This document shows, piece by piece, positions 25,331-34,819 of a stretch of DNA of 64,000 nucleotides. Positions within the stretch are counted from its first letter, which is position 1, and the number at the start of each line of letters is the position of its first letter. Below the pieces are notes generated by a model, which saw only the letters and a program-made list of their open reading frames with translations, had not been told where the DNA came from and did no database searches. Source of the stretch: Salvator merianae (taxonomy: Eukaryota > Chordata > Lepidosauria > Squamata > Teiidae). A program made the position numbers and the translations under genes. The DNA is taken from positions 113,714,253-113,778,252 of the forward strand of contig QVOM02000034.1 in NCBI GenBank assembly GCA_003586115.2, given 5' to 3'.

Positions 25331-25774
25331 ACATGTTGTGGGAATGCACGCTTGCTGCTTTATTAAGGCCACCTGATCTCAGCCTATTTATGTTGTGGTT
25401 TATTACATTTCCAGGATATTTTATACATATGTATTTATTTAAAATATTTATATACCACTTTCCGTTAAGAAGATTGAGCATCTGTTGTATCCACACATCT
25501 TATATCTATGTTTTTCATTTCTCTTGTCCTAAATGCTGCATTTTGCCTTTGTCTCATCTAACTTTCATTCTGTTGTATCAGTCCTTCTTTATGGTTTATC
25601 AAGATCATTTTGAAATTTCATCCTCTTTTCTAGGGTATCTGCTATCCTCTCTAAATTTATCTTTGTTATCTAATTCATTAATAAAAAATATTGAGTATGA
25701 AGTTTAGGAGTAAATTTTGCAGCATTCCAAGTAAGTCCTCCATCTAGTTTTATGAATACTAATTGATAACTACT
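25331..25774. other. Spacer with retroposon-tail-like stretch
   Basis: TATTTATTTAAAATATTTATATACCAC at about 25432-25458 resembles the start (antisense) of sauropsid LINE/SINE 3' tails; the same word occurs at about 41108. No exon supported. Confidence 0.4.
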
Positions 25775-25777
25775 TTT

Positions 25778-26228
25778 TGGATCTGTTCACACCTTCTGGC
25801 CTGGTATGGGAATGATATAGTCATACCATACTGGCTAGAAAGGACCAGGCTGTTTTGAGGGATGAAACAGCCTCTTACAGGGCCACTAGCATTTGAAGTA
25901 GAAATGACCCATTCAGAGCAGGCCTGATCACCATGGCAGCAGCTGCAGCAATGTCTGGTCCTTACCATAGTGATCAGGACATGGCATGTGGCTGCACAGC
26001 TATGCCACCCCATCCTGTCGCAGCATTCATGCCCAGAAGAGGGTGTGAACACTGCTGACCGGGAACCATCTAGTTGTTCCCCCTCAATCTGTGAACAATG
26101 ATTTAGTTGTCCACAGACTTTAGCACAAAGGAACAGATGGAGGCATTCCAAGATGTTGCAGCAGAGTGTGGATGGGCCTGTCCAGTGCGTGTCCAGAAGC
26201 TTACAGGAAGGTAAGTGTGAACAGACCC
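25778..26228. mobile_element. Inverted-repeat DNA element with TTT duplication (451 bp)
   Basis: Left TGGATCTGTTCACACCTTC; right in reverse complement GGGTCTGTTCACACTTACC. Flanking triplets TTT (25775-25777) and TTT (26229-26231) suggest a 3-bp target duplication. The interior shares CATGGCAGCAGCTGCAG, GGACATGGCATGTGGCTGCA and GGGAACCATCTAGTTGTTCC-type words with other GGGCCTGTT-family copies. A 212-codon open frame across it on the minus strand (25759-26397) is most likely chance. Confidence 0.75.
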
Positions 26229-26581
26229 TTTGAGTGGTGCCATTCAAACCACATTTAGGCCACATCTTTGTAGCACCATGGCATCCCTCACACATTTCTG
26301 TGGTCACTGTTTTTGTAAACATATTGTAAACACATATGCCACCAAGTAACCCTGGGCAGCTATTATCCTGCCTTGAAGTGAAACTTCTTTCTTCCACTTT
26401 CTAGGAATAGTGATAATATTTGATCTTCTCCAGTCCTCCAGTAGGTCCTCAGTGAGGCTCCCTACCCTCGAAAAACAAACAAAAAAAGATCATAGGATGC
26501 AGTTAATCTTGTCACGGGAACTTGAATCAATGCAAAGCAAAAGGTATTTCCTGACTGTCTACTAATCTCAATGGAAACCCT

Positions 26582-26761
26582 GGCCCTTTCTGCACTTGGT
26601 CTTATTGTGGATTATATCTCAGAATAGGGACCTACTATCCACATGCTAGTGCAAACAATGAAAGGTCTTGCCCAGGGCCTACCATAGTCTGCACTAGCAT
26701 GCAGATGGCAGGTCCCTATTCTGAGATATAATCTGGAATAAGTCCAAGTGCAGAAAGAGCC
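26582..26761. mobile_element. Palindromic MITE with CCT duplication (180 bp)
   Basis: Starts GGCCCTTTCTGCACTTGG and ends, in reverse complement, GGCTCTTTCTGCACTTGG. The arms continue inward with ATTATATCTCAGAATAGGGA on both sides, so nearly the whole element is a hairpin. Exact triplet CCT on both sides (26579-26581, 26762-26764). A related half-copy lies at about 37465-37545, and ends of the same kind (AAGTGCAGAAA-GCCC) occur near 38951 and 61672. Confidence 0.85.
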
Positions 26762-26764
26762 CCT

Positions 26765-29700
26765 GAGGCAACCTGTTCTTCATTGTTGTCTGGAGTAGAC
26801 CATCTCAACTTCTTGTAGAATATTGAACCAAAATAGAGGTTAGATCAGCCTTTCCTTGTCATTCATTAGCATCTTGCCATCTCTACTGAGCAGCTAGACA
26901 ACTGCTTTGCTCTGGTATCTCTGCAGAAGTCATAAATCTTTCACCTCTTGCCTTTTACTATTAATATAACCAAAGCATTTTTGTTATTCTTAGCACCTCT
27001 GTGCTAAGTATGCTCTGTGCTTCCTGATGCACTTTCTACAGTTCTAGATAATGTGGACAAATGATGATTTCAGCCTGTAACAAAAAGTTCATACTCCTCT
27101 AGATTTCCTAAAAAAAAAAAAAAAAATCTTGAAAGTGCCATAAAGCATTCAGACCAAAAGTGAACAAGATTTACAGTAATTCACAGTCTTGAACTATTTC
27201 CCAGTCAGAATACTTGCATTCCCTTCACTAAGGAAAAAAAGAAAGAAAAGAAGAAGAGGAGAAAAGAAGCTTAGAATAGTTATGGATAAAACTTTCAGGT
27301 TCCCCCCCCCCCACTCCTTTGTAAAAGAGAAATCATTCAGCACAGCTGGGTTTTGCATAGTGCAAATTAATAAAATGGAACCAACCAGCCCTACATAAAT
27401 CAAACTTTCAGATTAAAGGATTTTAAAGAATGAATAGGTTTTCTTTGCCTTTTTTTAAGTGCAGGAAAGCTCTCAGTATCATGAATACTACACTTTGGTT
27501 TGGAGCAATTGAAAGAAAGGGAGGAAAATTCACTGATTAAAAGTTTGAGGATTAATCTATTTGATGTAGTTGTCATATTTTTCACAGTTCTGGCAGAGTG
27601 AGGATTTAGCTTCTGCAAAAGTCTTTGTCCTGCGCATAATAGATCAAAAAGGAAACATGGAAAGGGGGGAAAAAGAAGAAAGGCTGTATACTTTTTTCTT
27701 TCTCTCAACCCTTAATACAATTTGTTCAAGATAACTTGGAGTCAGGAGGGTCCAATATTATATTGCAGTTAACACAAAGGTTATTTCAATTAAATGTACA
27801 AAGAAATGGGGTGGTGGTAGAAATGTTTGACAGAAAAAGGGTTTCTGTTTGGTTAACTAACATCCGTAATGCATTAAGGTAAGAATCAAATGTTCTTGAG
27901 ATGCAGCAGCACTGTTATAGATTTCATTTAGATTCTGTTTATGTAAAGTATGGAGGGATAACACAGAACAATCCTCAACCTTATTATGAGTTTGTTTTTA
28001 TATTAAAATAGCCCCTGGCAAAACAGAACAATAAGACCATGGTACTAGAAACATTATGAATTTTTATTGCCACCAAGTAACTAGCATTTCATCCACTATG
28101 GTTAAGCATTATCTTTGCCATACATAGTTGTAACTATTACATAGTCAAATACTAATTTATATCTAAGTGCTAGTGTAAGGTAAGGAATCAAAACAGTTGT
28201 GGAGAACAGGATATTTCAGAAGGTTCAACTTGTAGTGTATAAAGGTACAATCTCTAAACTAGATTCCAAACTGCAATCCTAAGTGTAGAAAATGTGCAAT
28301 TTGCTGCATATCACAAGCAATCCGTAAAACAAAGAGAGAAAAAGATCTGTCTCTGCTCTTTTATGTTACTTGCCAGTAGCAACTGGGGGTTTGGAGCTAT
28401 GGGACAAGCAAGGAAGGGAAATGATACAGCAGAGGTTGCATTCACAAGTAGCAGAAAACCTGTTCAAAAACACCTTAGAAATGATAAGGTCCTTGTGTTC
28501 TCATCCATATCTAACCTGCCTTTTCTAGCCAGCAATGTTCATGACAGAGGGGATGGTCAGACTGGTGAGTGAACAGTATGACCTGTGAACCTTCTATAAG
28601 TGTCTCTGAACCACTTCAAAGGTATTTAATGTGTGTGTGTATATGTGTGTATGTGTGTGTGTACGAGAGAGAAAAAGTAACTTCTTGCCTTTCTGAATTG
28701 AGGTCCAATCATTGTCAAAAAGACGTACAAGTTAGAGGAACAAATGAGTTTCCCCAGAATGTATATTTTTATTTTTGTTTATTTTTGAACGGCAAGGGTT
28801 TTCCAAAAGGAGAATTAATGGAACTGTTGATGTCTCCAGAAAAATGGCACGTTAAAGCTATCTGATTCTGGATGAGGAAATCCCACTCAAACTGTGCACT
28901 GGACGGTCAGAGGACGGTTGACAAAATTATGTCTGTCTGGAGGCCGTTGTTTTCTACTGCCTTTAAACTACCTTAGGCAATCTACATGTTTGTTTTTTAT
29001 TTCAGACAGATATGCAAAATAGGTGTGTGCTCTGGGATTCAACGTTTTGGGGTGAAAGCATTTACATAAAAGATATCCTTTTTTGGGACTGTGTTTTCCC
29101 CTAGGGCTATGGCATCCTGTGCTTTCAAAAATCAGCCAATTTCAATAGGATTTTTAAATTGAACAATTACAGCATAAAATGCAGTATGGCTCTTGAGCAT
29201 GTGCAGACTAGGGTTTATTTATTGCTTGATAGTAGAAATGAGAAAGCCCCTAGTTACAGCATATGGAAAACTTCTGCACAGTAGCAAAAAAACTGCCTGC
29301 TGGGTCAGAATACAGGCCCCAGTCATGGAGTCAGGAATTGTGTCATTTGCACACTCAGACCCTCCTGTCCTTAGAGACTTCAAAGCTGAAGAATGAAAAT
29401 TATTCAGCTTTGAAGTTTCCATTGAGTAAAATAAATTGAAAAGTCGGTCAAATAATGGCCACAGAAGGCAACCATTTCTTTTTTCTGGTCCTTAATTGCA
29501 TCAGATGGAAACCAGAGCATATAAAGCCCTTTCTAAACTTACCATTATCCCTGTTCAGAAAGCCCTGTCCAGGTCTGTCAGTGACCACATGGCTTACTGC
29601 TCCATTGTACAGGGGGCTTTCCGCCCCCCCCCCCCCCAGTGGCACACAAGGTATCACTGCCAGAAGATGTTGCACTGCCAAAAGGACCCAGCCATAAAAG

Positions 29701-29935
29701 GTTGGAGATGAACGTCCCTAACCTTTGAGGGCTGTATCCAGCCTTTGGAGCTGGCCCTGGCCTTCAAAGATGACAGCCACAACTAGGCCTGTACAGGCTA
29801 TCCAAAAAGCAAATGATCTTTGATGCATGCTAGGACTAATTTGACCCAATATGGACTGAACGACCTAGTGTGGGCCAGTGCAACACAGGACAAAATGTGC
29901 CATGTGGAAATGGTCTCCTTCACCATTTCTGTCCC
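26765..29935. other. No gene seen; spacer with simple repeats
   Basis: A-run at 27110-27126, C9-10 run near 27303, GT-rich repeat at about 28630-28665 and a C16-type run near 29622-29637. No exon supported by motifs or splice signals. Confidence 0.4.
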
Positions 29936-30004
29936 ATAGAAACATAGAGTTGGAAGGGACCTCCTGGATCATCAAGTCCAACCCCCTGATCAATGCAGGA
30001 TTCC

Positions 30005-30727
30005 CTAAACCATCCCCCATAAATGGCCGTCCAGTCTCCGCTTGAAGACCTCCATAGAAGGGGAACTCACCACCTCCTGTGGCAACCTATTCCACTGGTT
30101 GATCGTCCTTACTGTCATAAATTTTTTTCTAACATCTAATCTGAATCTTTTCCCCTGCAGTTTCATCCCGTTGCTTCTAGTCCTTCCTTGTGCAAGTGAG
30201 AACAAGTCTGATCCTTCTGCACTGTGACAGCCCTTTAGGTATTTGTAGACAGCTATCATGTCCCCTCTCAGTCTTCTTTTTTGTTGGCTAAACATTCCAA
30301 GTTCCTTTAACCGTTCCTCATAGGACATGGTTTGTAGACCATTCACCATCTTGGTAGCTCTCCTTTGAACCTGCTCCAGTTTGTCAGTGTCTTTTTTAAA
30401 CTGGGGTGCCCAGAACTGGACACAGTACTCCAGATGAGGTCTGACCAAGGCAGAGTAGAGAGGGATAATAACTTCACGCGATCTGGACTCTATGCTTCTC
30501 TTAATACACCCCAGGATTGTGTTTGCCTTTTTTGCAGCTGCTTCGCACTGTTGACTCATGTTCAATCTATGATCTACTAGGACACCCAGGTCCTTTTCAT
30601 GTGTGCTGCTGCTCAGCCGGATTCCTCCCATTCTATATGTGTTTTTTTTCATTTTTCTTGCCCAGATGTAGTACCTTGCATTTTTCCTTGTTAAATACCA
30701 TTCTATTAGTTGCAGCCCATTGTTCAA
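30005..30727 (-). pseudogene. CR1 ORF2 C-terminal domain
   Basis: Open 240-codon segment; the conserved part starts at YRMGGIRLSSSTHEKDLGVL and runs through LNMSQQCEAAAKKANTILGC, SALVRPHLEYCVQFWAPQFK, RRATKMVNGLQTMSYEERLK, LRGDMIAVYKYLKG, NQWNRLPQEVVSSPSMEVFK to the stop at 30005. The first roughly 25 codons overlap the preceding RT frame and are not native. Confidence 0.9.
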
Positions 30728-30941
30728 GTTTTTCTAAATCTTTTTTAATCCTCTCTCTCTCTTCTCTAGTGCTAGCAACCCTCCCTAGCTTTGTGCCATC
30801 AGCAAATTTGATCAGTTTCCCCTCAACTCCCTCATCCAGATAATTTATAAAAATGTTAAACATAACTGGGCCCAGCACAGAGCCTTGCGGTACATCGCTT
30901 GAGACTTTCTTCCAATTGGATGTGCAGCCATTTATAACCAC
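30633..30941 (-). pseudogene. CR1 ORF2 reverse transcriptase, catalytic part with FADG in place of FADD
   Basis: Continues the RT in a new frame: VINGCTSNWKKVSSDVPQGS, then SVLGPVMFNIFIN, then LIKFADGTKLGRVAST. The catalytic motif is normally (F/Y)ADD; here the second Asp is Gly (codon at 30795-30797, GGC), whereas the 1.4-4.2 kb copy has FADD. The SGVPQG block is also SDVPQG. The segment ends near KVLHLGKKN, where another frameshift leads to the C-terminal block. This copy would be inactive as an RT even without the frameshifts. Confidence 0.88.
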
Positions 30942-30987
30942 TCTTTGAGTACGATCAGTAAGCCAGTTATGAACCCACCTAACCTTG

Positions 30988-32091
30988 TCACCTTGTTACC
31001 TTGTCAATCCCATATTTGATCATTTTTTCAATGAGGATGGTATGAGATACTTTGTCAAATGCTTTGCTGAAGTCAAGATATACTATGTCTACGGCATTTC
31101 CCTGATCAACCCATTCAGTGATTTTGGCATAGAATGAAATTAGATTAGTCTGACATGACTTGTTTGTTACAAATCCATGTTGACTACAGTTAATTACTGA
31201 TTTCCCGTCCAAATGCTCGCATACATGTTGTTTAATACTTTGTTCAAAAATCTTTCCTGGTATTGAAGTCAGGCTAACAGGCCTGTAGTTCCCTGGGTCC
31301 GCCTTCTTCCCTTTTTTGAAGACAGGGACGACGTTTGCCCTTCTCCAATCATCTGGGACTTCTCCTGTTCTACATGAATTTTCAAAGATTACAGCAAGTG
31401 GTTCAGCAATAACCCCTGCTAATTCCTTCAGTACCCTAGGATGTAATCCATCTGGACCTGGAGACTTAAATTCATTTAAATTAGCTAAGTATTCCCTTAC
31501 CCTTTCTGTTTCGATTATGTGCTTTGATTCTCTTATTCCTTCACTAGCACAACGAAGGTCAGTCGCTGTTACGCTATCTTTCTTAGAGAAAACAGATACA
31601 AAATAGGAGTTCAGAAGCTCAGCCTTCTCAATATCATTTTTTATCAATTCACCATTTTCACTCTGTAAACATCCTATAGCCTCTTTAACTTTTCTTTTGC
31701 TTCTGACATATCCCCCAAACCCCTTTTTATTGCTTTTAGTCTCTCTTGCAAGCCTCAGTTCATTTCTAGCTTTAGCTTTTCTGATACTTGCCCTGCAGTT
31801 TGTGCAGACTACATTATATTCTTCTTTAGATATATACCCCTCCTTCCATTGCTTGAAAATTTCTTTTTTCCTCTTTAGCAAGTTTTTAAGTTCTGGGTTT
31901 ATCCACCCTGGTCTCTTTAGATGCTTCCTGTTCTTCTTTCTTTGAGGAATTGTTAAAGATTGTGCATCTAGTATTGCATTTCGCAAAGTATCCCATCCTT
32001 CTTGGACATTTCTATCCTTTAGTACATTCAACCATTTGATCCTTCCTACCCTCCTTCTGAGTCCATCAAAATCCACCCGTCTGAAGTCCAA
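30988..32091 (-). pseudogene. CR1 ORF2 reverse transcriptase, N-terminal part
   Basis: Same frame as the endonuclease block. Contains the basic linker (HLKRPGWINPELKNLLKRKK), SPGPDGLHPRVLKELAG, EVPDDWRRANVVPVFKKG, NYRPVSLTSIPGKIFEQ, QHGFVTNKSCQTNL and IVYLDFSKAFDKVSH (first catalytic Asp in the D-F-S-K-A-F block). It ends at a stop right after YGIDKVTR, at a tandem repeat of an 8-bp unit (ACCTTGTC/T, three copies on the plus strand, about 30981-31004) that is absent from the other CR1 copy and breaks the frame. Confidence 0.9.
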
Positions 32092-32121
32092 CTTTGAAGT
32101 CTGAGTCCTCTCAGGCTTTCC

Positions 32122-32748
32122 TTACCTTGTTATCCAGAATTCAAGGATAGCATGGTCACTGCCTCCTAAGGTCCCAGAAACTCTGATTTCCTCAACCATT
32201 TCCTCCCTGTTGGTGAGAATTAGATCGAGGATAGCCAGTCCTCTTGTTTTCTCCTCCACCTTTTGGTAGATGAAGTTGTCAGCAAGAGAGGATAAGAACT
32301 TATTAGACTTGTGACTTTTGCCTGAGACGGATTCCCAACAAATGTCTGGATAGTTAAAATCTCCCATAAGCACTATGTCATGCTTTCTTGGGAGTTTAGC
32401 CATCTGATCTAGAAAGAGAGCATCCATATCTTCTGTTTGTCCAGGGGGCCTATAATAAACTCCTACAATGGTGTCCTTTCTGTTGTTCACTCCTTGTATT
32501 CTTACCCAGACAGATTCTACCGGGCTTCCATTCTCTGAAACCTGAATCTCTGAGGAGACAAATGCTTTTTTAACATACAGTGCAATACCATCTCCTCTTT
32601 TGTTAAGTCTGTTCTGCAAAAATAAGTTGTAGCCTTCGATATCCGTGTTCCATTCATGTGCGTTATCCCACCAGGTTTCCGTAATGCCTATGACATCATA
32701 TTTATCTTCCTGTGTTAGGATCTCCAGTTCTCCTTTTTTATTTCTCAT
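32122..32748 (-). pseudogene. CR1 ORF2 endonuclease domain (ends in premature stop)
   Basis: Exonuclease-endonuclease-phosphatase fold: upstream of the first ATG the frame continues with [12 protein letters not shown], the start of the domain; then [10 protein letters not shown] (catalytic Glu), [35 protein letters not shown] (Asp/Asn), [15 protein letters not shown] and [14 protein letters not shown] (catalytic SDH kept). All catalytic motifs are present. A stop codon at 32122-32124 follows ITR where the 1.4-4.2 kb copy reads through (TKGGRSERTQ); the downstream RT block from 32091 lies in the same frame, so one nonsense change separates endonuclease from RT. The true ORF2 start is uncertain because the frame is open back past the ORF1 stop. 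Confidence 0.88.
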
Positions 32749-32933
32749 ACTCTGTGCATTGGTGTAGAAGCATTTTAGTTTGTGACTGATACCTCTTACA
32801 AGCTTGACTCCTCCACTTTCCTTACAAACCTTTTGCTTTTGTTCTTTACTTCTACTTCTGGTAGCAAGAATATCGCCTGTATTGATTGACTGAGTATTTT
32901 TCTTTGAGTTTTTATTTCCATTCCCCTTTTGTT

Positions 32934-33959
32934 TTAGTTTAAAGCTCTCCTGATGAGTGAAGCAAGGCGCTTGCCAAATACATTCTTCCCTGTCTTTGTA
33001 AGGTGCAGCCCATCTCTTGCAAGGAGTCCATCATATAGGTAGTTTTCTCCATGGTTCGGAAATCCAAATCCTTGCCGATAGCACCATTGACGTAGCCAAT
33101 TGTTCACCTCAAGAATCCTGTCCCATCTTCTTTTTCCATGACCATCCACAGGAAGGATAGATGAGAAAACTACTTGTGCTCCCAGTTCCTTCACTTTCTT
33201 GCCAAGGTCTTCAAAGTCACTGCAGATGGTTGCAAAGTCCTTTCTTGCAGTGTCATTTGTGCCTACATGTATTAGCAGGAATGGGTAGTAGTCCATAGGA
33301 CTGAAGAGCCTCGATAAGCTATCAGTCACATCTTTGATTCGTGCACCTGGGAGACAGCACACCTCTCGTGAGTTTCTGTCAGGTCTGCAGACAGCTGCCT
33401 CCGTTCCTCTCAAAAGGGAATCTCCCACAACCACCACTCTCCTGTTCTTCTTCACAGTACCACTTCTATCTCTCCGTTCAAGAGGTTTCTGGCTGCATAG
33501 TGGAGTGCTCTTTGTGGATAGTGTAGTCATGTCTTGAGGAATGTCTTCATTGTTCTCCTGACTGAGGGGCTGGAACCGGTTCTTAAGTTGTAAAGGTGCT
33601 GAATATCGCCTGATCTTCCTGCTTCTTTGGGTCACATGCTTCCATCCATCAGCTTCTGCAGGTACAGCAAGATTTTCTTCTATTGCATCATTCCAAAGAG
33701 TTTCCTCAGCTCTATCGAGGAAGTTCTCATCTTCCCTAATCAGCTTCAGTGTGGCCACTTTCTCCTCAAGACTTTTCACTCTTTCTTCCAGGAGAGACAC
33801 AAGCTTGCATTTGTGGCAGGTGAAGTTTAGTTCCTCTTCCAGAAGGGATGTAAACATGAAGCATACATTGCAGCTAACAATATAGCTCTTCTCCTGTTCC
33901 ATATTGTGCAGAGTCGTTTGATGTTTTCCTTTCTGGTTCACTGATAGTTGAGCAGCCAA
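32934..33959 (-). CDS. CR1 ORF1 protein: zinc-knuckle, coiled coil, SGNH esterase (intact, 341 aa)
   Basis: An uninterrupted 341-codon ORF. N-terminal part: Cys pairs CNVC (about residues 31-34) and CHKC (about 49-52), a possible PHD/knuckle-like metal site, then a short coiled coil ([20 protein letters not shown], about 56-75). The C-terminal half is a GDSL/SGNH-hydrolase-type esterase: [15 protein letters not shown] holds the nucleophile Ser in [12 protein letters not shown] gives the Gly-x-Asn-Asp block, and DGLHLTKTG supplies the Asp-x-x-His pair near the end. This layout is that of CR1/L2-type ORF1 proteins (family knowledge), which bind element RNA; the esterase role is unproven. The chosen ATG (33957-33959) is the first in frame. 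ORF1 stops at the junction with ORF2, whose frame is already open there. Confidence 0.9.
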   Translation of the reverse strand: MAAQLSVNQKGKHQTTLHNMEQEKSYIVSCNVCFMFTSLLEEELNFTCHKCKLVSLLEERVKSLEEKVATLKLIREDENFLDRAEETLWNDAIEENLAVPAEADGWKHVTQRSRKIRRYSAPLQLKNRFQPLSQENNEDIPQDMTTLSTKSTPLCSQKPLERRDRSGTVKKNRRVVVVGDSLLRGTEAAVCRPDRNSREVCCLPGARIKDVTDSLSRLFSPMDYYPFLLIHVGTNDTARKDFATICSDFEDLGKKVKELGAQVVFSSILPVDGHGKRRWDRILEVNNWLRQWCYRQGFGFPNHGENYLYDGLLARDGLHLTKTGKNVFGKRLASLIRRALN

Positions 33960-34354
33960 CCTCCAGCAATCTTTCAGGTTGCAGTGACCTTCAACATCCT
34001 TGCAGTATGCACTAGGAGTATGCTATTTATGATACATTGCTATGTGTTTACATAGCGCGCTCCTCCTCCTGAGGATGTGGCTAATTCCTATTGGGCCACT
34101 CCTCTGAGTCACCAAAAACAGGAAACTCCGCTCTCCTCAGACCATGTGCTCATGCCGTGTGCTCACGCTGTGTGCTTCTTTTTTTGTGTTCTTTTTTGAT
34201 AGAAGAGAAGTTGATGCTCGTGTGCTTCTCTTTGTCCTCTTTCAAAAAAGCACCCTCCTTCTACTTCAACCAAGCAGGTCCCGCTTCACATGAGGGCAGT
34301 AAGCAAACTTAGACTATTTTTTTTTTTGGGGGGGGGGTCATTCTTCATGTAGGA

Positions 34355-34819
34355 AGAATGTAGGAAGTTCAGAGACGGGTGACCAAAATGGTGAGTGGTC
34401 TGCAAACCATGTCCTACGAGGAATGGTTAAAGGACCTAGGAATGTTTAGCCTGCAGAAGAGAAGACTGAGAGGAGATATGATAGCTGTTTTCAAGTATCT
34501 GAAGGGCTGTCACAGTGCACAAGGATTGGCCCTATTCTCAGTTGCACAAGAAGGAAGGACTAGAAACAATGGGATGAAACTTCAAGGGAGTAGATACAGG
34601 CTAGATATTAGGAAAAACTTTCTGACCGTAAGGGCAATCAGTCACTGGAACAGGTTACCACAGGGGGTGGTAGGCTCTCCTTCGCTGGAGATCTTCAAGG
34701 AAAGGCTGGACAGATATCTGTCTGGGATGCTTTAGTGAATCCTGCATTGAGCAGGGGGTTGGACTCGATGACCCTGGGGGTCCCTTCCAACTCTATGATT
34801 CTATGATTCTATGATTCTA
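34355..34819 (+). mobile_element. CR1 LINE, 3' end only, plus strand
   Basis: 5'-truncated CR1 of about 460 bp: starts inside QVQRR(V)TKMVSGLQTMSYEE, is open through LRGDMIAVFKYLKG, NNGMKLQGSRYRLDIRKNFL and RLDRYLSGML to the stop at 34733-34735, then has an 80-bp 3'UTR ending in (ATTCTATG)n at 34793-34819, the standard CR1 terminal repeat. Of the three CR1 copies it has the cleanest 3' end and an unbroken C-terminal frame, so it may be the youngest. It lies head-to-head with the long minus-strand CR1; a T11/G10 tract (about 34318-34338) lies between. Confidence 0.92.

Larger units (their letters stand above)
29937..34310 (-). mobile_element. CR1 LINE, near full length (about 4.3 kb)
   Basis: In order on the minus strand: a probable 5' region (34310-33960), ORF1 (33959-32934), ORF2 endonuclease (32748-32122, frame open upstream of 32748), reverse transcriptase (32091-30633) and ORF2 C-terminus (30727-30005), then a short 3'UTR ending at about 29937 with the CR1 GTTGGAAGGGACCTCC stretch. 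The terminal octamer repeat is mostly missing at this end. The 5' boundary is not provable by eye; it could lie anywhere from 33960 to 34315. Because it retains ORF1, this copy is far more complete than most genomic CR1s, which are 5'-truncated. ORF2 is inactivated by several lesions. Confidence 0.93.

Noticed and set aside
25759..26397. 212-codon minus-strand open frame with many Cys and His
   Set aside because: It coincides with an inverted-repeat element whose sister copies do not keep the frame; the Cys/His content reflects GCA/TGC-rich sequence, with no regular zinc-finger spacing.
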